Below are positions 1-8,214 of a stretch of DNA of 64,000 bases, piece after piece. How positions within the stretch are numbered: the stretch's first letter is position 1; each line of letters begins with the position of its first letter. Where the stretch lies: assembly GCF_009796745.1 (NCBI RefSeq), contig NZ_CP047024.1:1488001-1552000 (forward strand), given 5' to 3'. The DNA comes from Paraglaciecola sp. L1A13. Its GTDB lineage: Bacteria; Pseudomonadota; Gammaproteobacteria; Enterobacterales; Alteromonadaceae. The translations under genes and the position numbers were made by a program. The notes below the pieces were generated by a model. That model had not been told where the DNA came from. It saw nothing but the letters and a program-made list of their open reading frames with translations, and did not search any database.

Positions 1-713
1 ACGTGGGAATAAAAGATGACGCGGTTTACATAGGCTATTACGGGAAAGACACTCATATTAGTGGTGACCCAACTAAAAACGCTATTTCACGAGGCGTACC
101 TATAGCCAAGGCGCTTGAGGATGAAAACCTTATCGCTTGGGCCATGAACGACGCAGATATACCGGTTATGAACGGTCATCCGTTACGATTAGTCATAGGT
201 GGTTGGCCAGCATCGACTTCAGGCAAGTGGCTTGAGCGTATTGTGATACGAGACCGAGTACACGATGGCGCTAAAATGGCCGCGCCTGCCTATCGGGTTC
301 CTTGTGAGCCGGTAGCACCTGGTAGTGAGGTTGCAGCTGAAGATATGTGTATTATTCACGCTATGCCGATTAAGTCCTTGATAACGTATCCAAAATCCGG
401 TGAAAGCCACAAAAAAGAAAATCAATTTGTTGTGCGTGGTCATGCTTGGGCAGGGGACAAAGTCGTTAGTGATGTTCATATTTCCGCCGATTTCGGGCAA
501 ACTTGGCAATCTGCTTCGCTAGAAAAACCAGCGAATCGTAACGCTTGGCAACATTGGCATAGCCAAATTCAATTTCCTACTAAGGGGTACTTCGAAGTAT
601 GGGCGAAGGCAACCGATAGTGACGGTGTGAGTCAGCCGATGATATTGCCAGGGTGGAACCCCAAAGGTTATTTGAACAACGCATGTCACCGCGTTGCTGT
701 ACAAGTGGTGTAA
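1..713 (+). CDS. Sulfite dehydrogenase molybdopterin subunit, C-terminal part (SorA/SoxC-like), 5' end outside window
   Basis: The open frame enters from the left edge and stops at 711-713, giving about 236 residues of what is usually a protein of about 400. The visible part matches the end of the Mo-cofactor domain and the dimerisation domain of sulfite-oxidase-family enzymes: the stretches DADIPVMNGHPLRLVIGGW and WLERIVIRDR, then a beta-rich C-terminal domain with VRGHAWAG and FEVWAKATDSDGVSQP. Such enzymes oxidise sulfite to sulfate in the periplasm and pass electrons to cytochrome c. The next gene overlaps the stop codon and encodes a small c-type cytochrome, which fits a SorAB-type heterodimer. 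The molybdenum-ligand cysteine and signal peptide lie outside the window, so an alternative oxidoreductase of the same fold cannot be excluded. Confidence 0.85.
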   Translation, partial: VGIKDDAVYIGYYGKDTHISGDPTKNAISRGVPIAKALEDENLIAWAMNDADIPVMNGHPLRLVIGGWPASTSGKWLERIVIRDRVHDGAKMAAPAYRVPCEPVAPGSEVAAEDMCIIHAMPIKSLITYPKSGESHKKENQFVVRGHAWAGDKVVSDVHISADFGQTWQSASLEKPANRNAWQHWHSQIQFPTKGYFEVWAKATDSDGVSQPMILPGWNPKGYLNNACHRVAVQVV

Positions 714-1123
714 TGATGAGTAGACCACTTCTCACACGTCGCGATTCAAGGGCACAAAGGTTTCGAATACTTGGTCTACTGACGATTGCTCTGTTGGGCT
801 ACACGAACGCCATGGCCGAAACTACTGTAACTACTGTCCCACAGAATGGAATCGATCCTATTTCTGGGTTTGTGATTAAACCTGGATTTGAAATAGTGCG
901 AGCCAATTGCACAGCCTGCCACTCTGGTAAACTAGTGACGCAAAACCACATGAGTCGAGAACGCTGGTTGACGACTATCCGCTGGATGCAAAAAACGCAG
1001 AATCTGTGGCCCTTGCCTCAAGAGAAACAGATACTTGATTATTTGAGCGCTAACTATGGCGAAAGAACATCAGGCCGTAGAGCACCTTTGCCCGCGAACT
1101 TGATGCCTTCTATATCTAAATAA
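713..1123 (+). CDS. Monoheme cytochrome c subunit of sulfite dehydrogenase (SorB-like)
   Basis: The chosen ATG at 713 shares its A with the stop of the upstream gene; a second ATG follows at 716. The 136-residue product starts with a basic and hydrophobic signal peptide (about residues 11-35, probable cleavage after AMA) and has one heme-binding CTACH motif at residues 66-70. Met92 in the helix after the heme site could be the distal ligand. SorB proteins are single-heme electron acceptors for the Mo subunit in the periplasm. The translational overlap with the SorA-like gene and the matching function support a two-gene unit. An open frame continues upstream to 653 inside the neighbour but would put 20 residues before the signal peptide, so I rejected that start. 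Confidence 0.82.
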   Translation: MMSRPLLTRRDSRAQRFRILGLLTIALLGYTNAMAETTVTTVPQNGIDPISGFVIKPGFEIVRANCTACHSGKLVTQNHMSRERWLTTIRWMQKTQNLWPLPQEKQILDYLSANYGERTSGRRAPLPANLMPSISK

Positions 1124-1275
1124 ACGGCTTCAATAACTAAATGATACTCAATAGGCTTAGTCCCGATTCAGCCTGTTGTGTAATAGAAAGGTTAATAGTC
1201 TTCGCGTCTTTTGCAGTGATCACCGCCAGCCGTCTCCGGCACTTCTGGTCTTGCAGTGGTCGGGCCTTTCTATGG

Positions 1276-1665
1276 CTAGTTAGCACGTAAATGCTGTAGA
1301 ATTTCGCAGTCTTTTATATGTTCGTTGCCACAGCAATTGGCGAGCGCTTGCAGGTTTTTTTCTAACTGCAGTAGCTCATATTGTGCGATGCGAATTTGCT
1401 CAAGTTGCTGGGAAATTAGCGTATCGACTTGCGCGCAAGGCGCATTGCCATCGCTTTGCACAGCAACCAATCTTTTTATGTCAGCCAGAGGCATACGCAA
1501 CTCTTTGCAGCGGCGAATAAATTTTAACGATGAGACGTCTTGTTCGCGATAATAACGGTAACCGTTGTCACCTCGTTTTGCCTCAGGTAGCAGACCAATA
1601 TCTTCATAATAACGAATGGTCTTAGCGTTGACACCAGTAACACTGGCGAGTTGTTTTATTTGCAT
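1276..1665 (-). CDS. MerR-family heavy-metal-responsive regulator (CadR/PbrR/ZntR type)
   Basis: The 129-residue protein has the MerR N-terminal winged helix (IKQLASVTGVNAKTIRYYED, then GLLPEAKR and GYRYY) and a long dimerisation helix. The metal-site cysteines fall where CadR/ZntR-type sensors have them: Cys77, Cys111/112 and Cys120, the last two in a C-terminal loop CCGNEHIKDC. The family binds Cd(II), Pb(II) or Zn(II) and activates a single efflux promoter by twisting a long spacer. The gene is divergent from a cation-diffusion-facilitator gene, and the 70-bp gap holds a promoter with a 19-bp spacer and a dyad, as expected for its target. The exact metal cannot be read from the sequence; the cysteine pattern favours Cd/Pb/Zn over Cu or Hg. 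Confidence 0.88.
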   Translation of the reverse strand: MQIKQLASVTGVNAKTIRYYEDIGLLPEAKRGDNGYRYYREQDVSSLKFIRRCKELRMPLADIKRLVAVQSDGNAPCAQVDTLISQQLEQIRIAQYELLQLEKNLQALANCCGNEHIKDCEILQHLRAN

Positions 1666-1671
1666 AACCGG

Positions 1672-1702
1672 TTGACCTTCCTGTAGCTGGAAGCTTTATT
1701 CT
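1672..1702 (+). promoter_or_regulatory. MerR-type promoter and operator of the CDF transporter gene
   Basis: A -35 box TTGACC (1672-1677) and a -10 box TATTCT (1697-1702) are separated by 19 bp, longer than the usual 17 and diagnostic of MerR-activated promoters. The spacer holds a dyad with perfect 5-bp arms, CTTCC (1677-1681) and GGAAG (1689-1693), around a 7-bp centre. It points toward the transporter ATG at 1736. The regulator's own start codon is at 1665, so the site probably also affects its transcription. Confidence 0.82.
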
Positions 1703-1735
1703 ACGCTTATTCAATAACAAAGTAACGAGGATCCA

Positions 1736-2362
1736 ATGAGTGAATGCTGCGGCGTAAATGCCCAAGATAAAGAACAGCGAACGTTACTATGGACGGTATT
1801 AGGACTAAATGGTGGCATGTTTTTCGTGGAATTCATTGCCGGCTGGTTAGGTGACTCAAGCGGACTAATGGCCGATTCGTTAGATATGCTTGCCGATGCC
1901 ATGGTGTATATGGTGGGTTTATATGCAGTTGGAAAGGCCATTCAGTATAAAGCTAAGGCGGCATTATTTAATGGGAGTTTACAATTGGTGCTTGCTGGGT
2001 TGATATTGATCGACGTGGTAATGCGACTGGTGAGAGGCAGTGAACCGCAAACGGGCATTATGTTATGGATTTCTTTGCTTGCATTGGCAGTGAATCTATT
2101 CTGCTTTATTTTGTTGTCTCGTTATCGCACTGGCGATATCAACATGCGTGCCAGCTGGATATGTTCACGTAACGATATGATAGCTAACGTGGGTGTCATT
2201 ATATCTGCAGCTTTGGTTGTGTGGTTAGATTCAGCGATCCCAGATTTAGTTATAGGTACTATTATCGCATTAGTGATCGTGCAGTCATCAGTGAAAATTG
2301 TTCAAGAGTCCAGAGCAATACTCAAAGGTGAAGATAAACCCAAGCCCTCATGCTGCGGTTAG
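1736..2362 (+). CDS. Short cation diffusion facilitator (CDF) family metal transporter
   Basis: This 208-residue membrane protein has the CDF layout: a first helix with NGGMFFVEFIAGW, the metal-site helix GLMADSLDMLADA (Asp-x3-Asp pattern), two further hydrophobic segments, then CSRNDMIANVGVI, where the usual His-x3-Asp site reads Asn-Asp-x3-Asn. It lacks the cytoplasmic C-terminal domain of about 90 residues common in CDF proteins, ending soon after the last helix. Cysteine pairs sit at both ends (ECCG at residues 3-6 and SCCG at the C-terminus), possibly for soft-metal capture. The gene follows a MerR-type promoter and a GAGG ribosome site. Export of Cd, Zn or a similar ion is inferred from the neighbouring regulator. 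Confidence 0.85.
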   Translation: MSECCGVNAQDKEQRTLLWTVLGLNGGMFFVEFIAGWLGDSSGLMADSLDMLADAMVYMVGLYAVGKAIQYKAKAALFNGSLQLVLAGLILIDVVMRLVRGSEPQTGIMLWISLLALAVNLFCFILLSRYRTGDINMRASWICSRNDMIANVGVIISAALVVWLDSAIPDLVIGTIIALVIVQSSVKIVQESRAILKGEDKPKPSCCG

Positions 2363-2387
2363 CCAAATAAGCTACCTAGCTCAACAA

Positions 2388-2414
2388 AAAAGCGACTAGT
2401 AGGTAGTCGCTTTT
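2388..2414. terminator. Bidirectional intrinsic terminator
   Basis: AAAAGCGACTA (2388-2398) pairs perfectly with TAGTCGCTTTT (2404-2414) across a 5-nt loop. The A and T tracts serve both strands. It lies between the convergent CDF gene and the small hypothetical gene ending at 2445. Confidence 0.85.
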
Positions 2415-2444
2415 ATTCGTTCTCAGTGCAAATCGCCTAGCGCA

Positions 2445-2786
2445 TTAATCGTAATGTGCGTGAGAGTGGCCTTTGCTGGCATCGGTCCAGTGCCCTTCCG
2501 AGAGCGATAATATCACCGCATCAACTTCATTCAATAGCTCCACAGACTCAGCTGTAAAACAGCCTCCAATCACCACTAAGCTTTGATCAGACAATTCCCC
2601 CAGCTTTGTCAGCGCTTTGTGCACTAAGCTGCTTTTCACTACGTTTTTACGATCGTGAGGGAAGGTAATCAAGGTGCAGGTGTCTTCAAGATGTGATTCA
2701 CAACTCAAGGCTAACTTTCTGTATTCCGTTGGTACACGTTCTTTAACTAAGAACGACTCTAAATGCTTTTGAATATGAAATTTCAT
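2445..2786 (-). CDS. Hypothetical protein, 113 residues
   Basis: I do not recognise the family. The protein begins MKFHIQKHLESFLVKERVP, has no signal peptide or membrane helix, and carries an alternating hydrophobic stretch (SLVVIGGCFTAESVELL) followed by DAVILSLSEGHW and a histidine-rich tail (SHAHYD). It has three cysteines. It is transcribed toward the terminator at 2388-2414 and is separated from the divergent-side neighbours. No clear ribosome site precedes the ATG at 2786. A small cytosolic protein, possibly metal-related because of the CDF neighbour and His-rich tail, is only a guess. Confidence 0.6.
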   Translation of the reverse strand: MKFHIQKHLESFLVKERVPTEYRKLALSCESHLEDTCTLITFPHDRKNVVKSSLVHKALTKLGELSDQSLVVIGGCFTAESVELLNEVDAVILSLSEGHWTDASKGHSHAHYD

Positions 2787-3090
2787 AATTTACTAATAGA
2801 TCATCAATAAAAGTAACAATATGGCAATGCCATATCAATTTAGGTGTTTCAGCACTCACAGAATAAACCGCGAGGAGAACACAGTTTAAAGCTAACTACT
2901 TTGAATTTAATCGGCTAATGACTCGTATGTAGAATAAGTAAAAGCGGATTATAAATAAACTTACCCTAGCAGCCAATGGAATTAAAGAGTTGTTTTAAAT
3001 TTGTGCGCAATAAATGTAAGAATTATTGATTCAGGCATAAAAAAGGGTGCCTAAAAGACACCCTTTGCACATACTAACTCTCAGAGAAGG
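2787..3090. other. Intergenic region before the TonB-dependent receptor gene end
   Basis: About 300 AT-rich bases. Apart from the terminator at 3042-3066 I see no gene or clear regulatory site. Confidence 0.6.
3042..3066 (-). terminator. Intrinsic terminator of the TonB-dependent receptor gene
   Basis: AAAGGGTG (3042-3049) pairs with CACCCTTT (3059-3066) across a 9-nt loop. Read on the minus strand the stem is followed by a run of six T. It lies just after the receptor stop at 3091. Confidence 0.85.
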
Positions 3091-5487
3091 TTAGAATTTT
3101 GCGCGTAACTGCACACCGAAGTAACGGTCTGCGTCACGTGGGATTTGATAACGGAAGTTATCGCCACTGTAAGTGGTCACATAACTCTTATCTGTTAAGT
3201 TTTTACCGATCAGGCTGATGCGGTATGCGTCATCGTCAAACGAGAAGGCCAAGCTCGCGTTTAATATGCCATAGTCTGGTAACAAGTCTATTGCTGTTGC
3301 TGTGCCACCAGGGGCGCCCGCGTACATCTCGTCTGTGTATACATACGAGCTGTTTAAGATAACGTTCATGTTATCTAGCTCCCATAGGTATTCGCCTGTC
3401 ACTGAGTATTTAAGATCAGGTGAGAAAGGTAAATCTGCACCAGAGCGACCCGTACAGTTTGCATCAGTCACTGGGCATTTGAACTCATCGACTTCAGCAT
3501 CAACTTTAGATAGACCACCGGTTAAGGTGAAGTTATCGGTTGCCTGCCACATAACGTCAAACTCAATACCTTGGGTCGTAACCGAGCCTGCGTTAGTTAG
3601 GCGGGTGATCGTTACGCCATCAAGCAACTCTGAGTTATTCGCTTGGAAACCATCGATATTGGTTCTGAAGATTGCGGCATTAAATATTAAGTTATTGCTC
3701 GCGTATTTATACCCTAACTCGTACGCATCTGATGTTTCCTTATCAATGGGGAGTGCATCAGCATCGGCCATGTTGTAGAACACGTTGAACGCTGGGCCTT
3801 TGTAACCTTGCGAGAAAGTGAAATAGGCCATGCTGCTGTCAGTTAAGTCGTATTGTGCGCCAATTTTACCTGATACATTGGTTTCATCAGTTTCACCTTG
3901 ATAATCGGTTTCAAAGCTTCGTACGCCAACACCTGTGCGTTTGTATTCGTCGTTACTGCGACGGTCATGTGAGTAGCTCACCTCATCGTCAGTGTAGCGA
4001 ATACCGAATAATATACGTAAGTCGTCGTTGATATGGTATTTACCATCAGCGAACAATGCCCAGTTATCGAACTGTGTGCGCATGAAGGCGGTTGCACCAA
4101 CGATATCGTTAGCATTACAGCTTAAGTTTTCATCAGCGATAAACTGATTAATCTGTGCTTCAGATGGGTCAGCTACGCCAAGGCTCTCGGTCAGGTACGT
4201 GCCAATTGCCGCTGGGAATTGACCACCGTTATTTTGACAGCTGGCATCACGGGTAAAGTTACGCTCTGATTTTTGTGTCCACCAGAATGCACCCAATTGG
4301 TAATCAAAGTCACCGCCAACAGGAGACGCTATACGGAACTCTTGAGAGGTTTGTTTCCAGTTTTGTACACCCGTATCATGAAGCTGAAATCCAACGCCAC
4401 CGTCAGGCACACTGCCGAAGTCAACAGGTAATGGAATAGAGCCCGTCGTAGAGGTGAAATCACCTTCACGGAACTCGGTGTTGTCCCAGCTGCGATGAGC
4501 AGTGATTGAGGTAAATTCGTGATCGCCAATCATTTTGTCTACTTGCACAGAGAACCCAGTGGTTTCATCTATGGTGCGGGTTTCAAAATCATGGTCGATT
4601 TTACGTTGGTCTAAATCTAGGTCACCATTGCCTGTACTATTTGGTGCAGCATCAGAGGAAAGATAACGATTGCTCGGTGCCAGTTCTAAATCGGCACAAC
4701 AGTTGTCGTTAGACTTTACATTTTCAAATATAAATAGGATGTCGGTATCGTTACCGGCATCAATGTCTAGCATACCGCGAATACCTTCTTTGTCGTATCC
4801 GTTGGTCGTTTCATTGTTGTAGACATTGTCAATGTAGCCGTCGTACTGAGATTTCAATACGGTTAAGCTACCGTTTACATTATCGTTTAGGGCACCTGTT
4901 ACACTTGTTTTTAGGCGATATTCATTACCTTGAAACAAGGTCACTTCAGCAGAACCGCCAAATTCATCGGTAGGGCGTTTAGTGGTGATGTTTACCACAC
5001 CTGCAGATGCGTTTTTACCGAACAATGTACCTTGAGGGCCACGTAATACTTCGATGCGCTCTAAATCGTATAAATCAACGAATGCCTGGCCAGAACGGCC
5101 TAGTACAACACCATCAACCACGGTAGATACGCTTGGCTCTGCCGCCACGCTGAATGAAATCGTCCCGATACCACGCACGGTAATGGCGGAGTTACGGTTG
5201 GTGTTACCTTTACGGAAGCTAACAGAAGGCACCAATGCTTGTAGGCCTTCAATGTTTGCAGAGAACGCAGCGTTAATTTGATCTTCACGTAACACAGATA
5301 CGGCAACGGGAACTTCGTTGAGGTTTTCTACGCGTTTTTGCGACGTAACGGTGATCTTTTCCATTAAGCCTTTATCTTCAACTGGCGCTACTTCTTGCGC
5401 GCTAGCAGCGAAGCCAATTGTCATACACGTACCAAGAGCGAGTGCGCGTGTTATGCCTGAATGTAGTGTGCTAGGTTTTAGTAACAT
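3091..5487 (-). CDS. TonB-dependent outer-membrane receptor
   Basis: The 798-residue protein has a signal peptide (cleavage near ASA-QE), a TonB-box-like segment KITVTSQKR, a plug domain (VPVAVSVLREDQI, ITVRGIGT, IEVLRGPQGTLFGKNASAGVVNITTKRP) and a long beta-barrel ending in a C-terminal aromatic strand (YFGVQLRAKF). It should import a ligand too large for porins using TonB energy. The start at 5487 has a GGAGA ribosome site; an in-frame GTG at 5499 overlaps that site and was rejected. No siderophore genes are nearby. Instead the gene shares a 16-bp palindrome with the GH31/TRAP operon and the GntR gene, so an algal or plant glycoside is the likely ligand (inference). Confidence 0.9.
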   Translation of the reverse strand: MLLKPSTLHSGITRALALGTCMTIGFAASAQEVAPVEDKGLMEKITVTSQKRVENLNEVPVAVSVLREDQINAAFSANIEGLQALVPSVSFRKGNTNRNSAITVRGIGTISFSVAAEPSVSTVVDGVVLGRSGQAFVDLYDLERIEVLRGPQGTLFGKNASAGVVNITTKRPTDEFGGSAEVTLFQGNEYRLKTSVTGALNDNVNGSLTVLKSQYDGYIDNVYNNETTNGYDKEGIRGMLDIDAGNDTDILFIFENVKSNDNCCADLELAPSNRYLSSDAAPNSTGNGDLDLDQRKIDHDFETRTIDETTGFSVQVDKMIGDHEFTSITAHRSWDNTEFREGDFTSTTGSIPLPVDFGSVPDGGVGFQLHDTGVQNWKQTSQEFRIASPVGGDFDYQLGAFWWTQKSERNFTRDASCQNNGGQFPAAIGTYLTESLGVADPSEAQINQFIADENLSCNANDIVGATAFMRTQFDNWALFADGKYHINDDLRILFGIRYTDDEVSYSHDRRSNDEYKRTGVGVRSFETDYQGETDETNVSGKIGAQYDLTDSSMAYFTFSQGYKGPAFNVFYNMADADALPIDKETSDAYELGYKYASNNLIFNAAIFRTNIDGFQANNSELLDGVTITRLTNAGSVTTQGIEFDVMWQATDNFTLTGGLSKVDAEVDEFKCPVTDANCTGRSGADLPFSPDLKYSVTGEYLWELDNMNVILNSSYVYTDEMYAGAPGGTATAIDLLPDYGILNASLAFSFDDDAYRISLIGKNLTDKSYVTTYSGDNFRYQIPRDADRYFGVQLRAKF

Positions 5488-5884
5488 GGTGTTCTCCACG
5501 ATCTCTGTTTAGGGGTAAGTCCAGCTTTCATTCATCGAGTGTCCAGACGATGAATAAATTGTGCATTTGCGGTCTCGGCTTACCATTCTTCGTTTATAGG
5601 TAATTTCTCTCGTTGAGCGAAACTGTCATTGCGATGACTTATAGGGCATCTAGTGTCATACATTAGATGTCTTATATAAGACAAAAGATAGACAAAATTT
5701 AACCATAAAGTTAACCAATTGCAATCTTTTTGTTAAAACGGTTCCCCGTGAAAGGATGAGTGGTTATTAATGAGGTGAAGCGCATGAAGCCTTATTTAAA
5801 AGGCTTTCCAGGGTAGGGGGATTCCTAAAGTTAGCCTTAGTTAATAGTGGGTATAATTATAATTGATACAACTTTGTAACAGCA
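5488..5884. other. Long leader and control region of the receptor gene
   Basis: This region separates the receptor start from the dctP stop. It holds the operator at 5668-5683 and, between operator and start codon, an 8-bp hairpin (ATTCATCG 5530-5537 with CGATGAAT 5548-5555) nested inside a 6-bp outer pairing (GGTAAG 5514-5519 with CTTACC 5579-5584). No reading frame here looks like a gene. Confidence 0.55.
5668..5683. promoter_or_regulatory. Predicted GntR/UTRA operator upstream of the receptor gene
   Basis: TGTCTTATATAAGACA is a perfect 16-bp palindrome. Its core CTTATATAAG recurs in the GH31-gntR intergenic region at 10961-10974 and, with one change, at 11167-11182. Three copies at three transcription units of one pathway point to a common repressor, most simply the GntR-family protein encoded at 11230. 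Confidence 0.78.
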
Positions 5885-6925
5885 TTAAGGTGCGTTCGCA
5901 TCGCATTGCGCGACTGAGGCTGTTAATAGCATTAACCAATCACTGCCATAGTTATCTTCAAACCATTGGCGCATATTCCCCGACGCATCTTTGAATGCTT
6001 GTTTTTCTGCTAGGGTGGGGCGATAAACAGTGCCTCCGGCTTTTTCAAATAATTTGTAGGAGTTTGCTTCTTGATTAAATACCAGATCATTGGCGGCTTT
6101 TTGCTGATGTTTAAAGCCTTGGTCAATAATGTCTTGAATCTCTTTAGGTAAAGATTGCCAAACGGGCTCTGAGAACCACCACAAAGCCGCCATATAAGAG
6201 TGGCCATCTAGCACGATGTATTTTAGATGTTCTTCTAACTTCGCTCCGATAATATCTTGTATACCGTTCTTACTGCCTTCGACCACACCTGTTGCCAGCG
6301 CTGTATATAACTCAGCCCACGAAACAGGCGTCGGATTTGCACCGAGTTGGCGGACTAGTTCCTGTTGTATTTTAGCTGGTGTAGTACGAATTTTTTGCCC
6401 GACTAAATCAGCAGGATGATGTATCGGTTTGCTGGTGGTAGCGAAATTACGCCAACCGCCAGTGTTGGTAACACCCATTAAGCGAATATGCAGATTTTGC
6501 TCTAAAACAGTGGTACGCATTTTACCTAAAATAGGCCCTGCAAGTACGCATTGAGCTTGGGCGTCGTTATCAAATACATAAGGCAAGTCGAGTACTTGTG
6601 CAGGAGCGAAAAAGTTACCCGTGCCGCCTGCCGTAGTAGGGAACATCTCCAGCACACCTTTTTGCAAGTTACCGATGCACTCAGGTACCCCGCCACAAAA
6701 TTGTCCTGACGAATAGAGCTGAACTTGCACCCGGCCTTCACTGGCTTTTTCGACATATTCTTTAAAGGCCAATAATCCAACGTAGTCTTCATCTTGAGTC
6801 GAAGCTTGAATTGCCGCTTTGATGATAAATTCAGCGCGATCAGAATTAGAGTTTACAATACCGCCAATGCTAGCAACGGCAATGAGGGCATAAACGATTA
6901 GTAAAACAAGGCGTTTTGTATTCAT
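5885..6925 (-). CDS. TRAP transporter periplasmic solute-binding protein (DctP family)
   Basis: The 346-residue product has an N-terminal hydrophobic anchor or signal (RLVLLIVYALIAVASIGGIV) and the DctP fold. The family signature is clear: DLVGQKIRTTPAKIQQELVRQ then LGANPTPVSWAELYTALATGVVEG, including the arginine that clamps a ligand carboxylate in most TRAP binding proteins. There are cysteine pairs (FCGG, ECIG) that could form a disulfide. The ATG at 6925 lies one base after the dctM stop; an upstream TTG at 6940 would overlap dctM. The gene is last in the operon GH31-dctQ-dctM-dctP. An acidic ligand is suggested by the conserved arginine, but the substrate is unknown. Confidence 0.92.
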   Translation of the reverse strand: MNTKRLVLLIVYALIAVASIGGIVNSNSDRAEFIIKAAIQASTQDEDYVGLLAFKEYVEKASEGRVQVQLYSSGQFCGGVPECIGNLQKGVLEMFPTTAGGTGNFFAPAQVLDLPYVFDNDAQAQCVLAGPILGKMRTTVLEQNLHIRLMGVTNTGGWRNFATTSKPIHHPADLVGQKIRTTPAKIQQELVRQLGANPTPVSWAELYTALATGVVEGSKNGIQDIIGAKLEEHLKYIVLDGHSYMAALWWFSEPVWQSLPKEIQDIIDQGFKHQQKAANDLVFNQEANSYKLFEKAGGTVYRPTLAEKQAFKDASGNMRQWFEDNYGSDWLMLLTASVAQCDANAP

Positions 6926-6926
6926 A

Positions 6927-8213
6927 TCAAGCAAACCCAAAAAGACGAGGTAAGGTCATAGTGACCGCTGGGAAATAGGTAATAATGAAAATCACCAGAA
7001 CTTCTACTGCCAAGAAAGGCAGCATTTCATAGGCAATGTTTTCGGTCTTTTCGCCAGATACTGAAGCTGCAACAAATAACACCAGTCCCATGGGAGGGGT
7101 TGCCAAACCCACGGTCAAGTTAACGCACATGATCACTGCAAAATGCAAGGGATCGATACCTAACGAGATAAAAATAGGCGCAAAAACGGGCCCGAGTATT
7201 AAGATTGCGGGCCCGGCATCTAAAAACATGCCGATGGCGAATAAGAACAGGTTGATGATAAGCAGCAGTAGTAACACATTGTCGGTAATACCGACGATTT
7301 GTTCGGCCAACGTATCAGCCATTCCTGATACGGTTATGATCCACGCGAACGTTACCGCTGAGCCAACTAGCAATAATATGGTTCCTGATTGCACGGCCGC
7401 ATTCACCAATATATGCGGTAATTTATCAAACTTAAGAGTGTTAGTAACAAACAAGGTAATAATCAGCGCATAACCGGCAGCTGCCGCTGCCGCTTCGGTT
7501 GGGGTAAATACACCCAGTACAATACCGCCCAATAAAATAACCGGTGTTAACAAGGGCAAAAATGACGTTTTAAGGGCACTGCCACGCTCATACCAAGTGG
7601 CTTTCTGGTTGGCTACAGGGTAGTTACGTTTTTTGGCGATACGGCTTGTCACTATCATTAAACCAGCACAAATCAGCAGGCCTGGGGTGATGCCGGCTAA
7701 AAACATGCCGGCAACGGAGACGTTCATGATAAACGCATACAAGATCATGATCCCTGATGGTGGAATAATTGGCCCGATGACGGAAGAGGCAGCAGTAACC
7801 GCAGCGGCGAAACGGCGGCTATAGCCATTTTCTTCCATCGCGGGTATCAGCATTTTACCTAACGCTGAGGTGTCAGCTACCGCAGAGCCTGACAGACCGG
7901 CAAAAAGCACAGATGACAAGATATTTACTTGGGCTAAACCTCCACGATAGTGACCAATCAAGGTTTGGCTAAAGCGCACAATGGATTGGGTAATGCCGCC
8001 TTGATTCATTAACTCACCGGCCAATATAAAAAAAGGAACAGCCATAAGAGGAAATGAATTCATCCCGGAATATAAACGCGTTAACAAGGCTGAGAAAAAC
8101 ACTTGGTTGCCATCAAGCATTAAGCTTACACCCGGGCCAATTAGTAGCGCGAACACCACAGGCGTTCCAGCGGTTAGCAACAGAATGAACACCCAAAAGT
8201 AACTGATAGACAT
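6927..8213 (-). CDS. TRAP transporter large permease (DctM family)
   Basis: The 428-residue protein has about 12 hydrophobic segments and typical DctM motifs: PLMAVPFFILAGELMNQGGI, GGLAQVNILSSVLFAGLSGSAVADTSALGKMLIPAM, SSVIGPIIPPSGIMILYA, and near the end VNLTVGLATPPMGLVLFVAAS. It forms the sodium-coupled channel subunit with DctQ in the inner membrane. Its stop is one base from the dctP start and it begins one base after dctQ ends, so the three genes are translationally linked. Length is normal for the family. Confidence 0.95.
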   Translation of the reverse strand: MSISYFWVFILLLTAGTPVVFALLIGPGVSLMLDGNQVFFSALLTRLYSGMNSFPLMAVPFFILAGELMNQGGITQSIVRFSQTLIGHYRGGLAQVNILSSVLFAGLSGSAVADTSALGKMLIPAMEENGYSRRFAAAVTAASSVIGPIIPPSGIMILYAFIMNVSVAGMFLAGITPGLLICAGLMIVTSRIAKKRNYPVANQKATWYERGSALKTSFLPLLTPVILLGGIVLGVFTPTEAAAAAAGYALIITLFVTNTLKFDKLPHILVNAAVQSGTILLLVGSAVTFAWIITVSGMADTLAEQIVGITDNVLLLLLIINLFLFAIGMFLDAGPAILILGPVFAPIFISLGIDPLHFAVIMCVNLTVGLATPPMGLVLFVAASVSGEKTENIAYEMLPFLAVEVLVIFIITYFPAVTMTLPRLFGFA

Positions 8214-8214
8214 A

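Noticed and set aside
1124..1275. Possible structured RNA or repeat between the cytochrome and merR genes
   Set aside because: Two TTGCAGTG(A/G)TC-like words and GAAAGG/CCTTTC ends are visible, but no consistent fold or known RNA family could be supported.
3302..3778. Long rightward frames inside the TonB receptor gene (also 4329-4529, 5054-5281)
   Set aside because: They are antisense or out-of-frame shadows of an unmistakable receptor gene and have no ribosome sites or known motifs.
7036..7473. 145-codon rightward frame inside dctM
   Set aside because: Antisense to a well-conserved permease; composition mirrors the membrane helices on the other strand.
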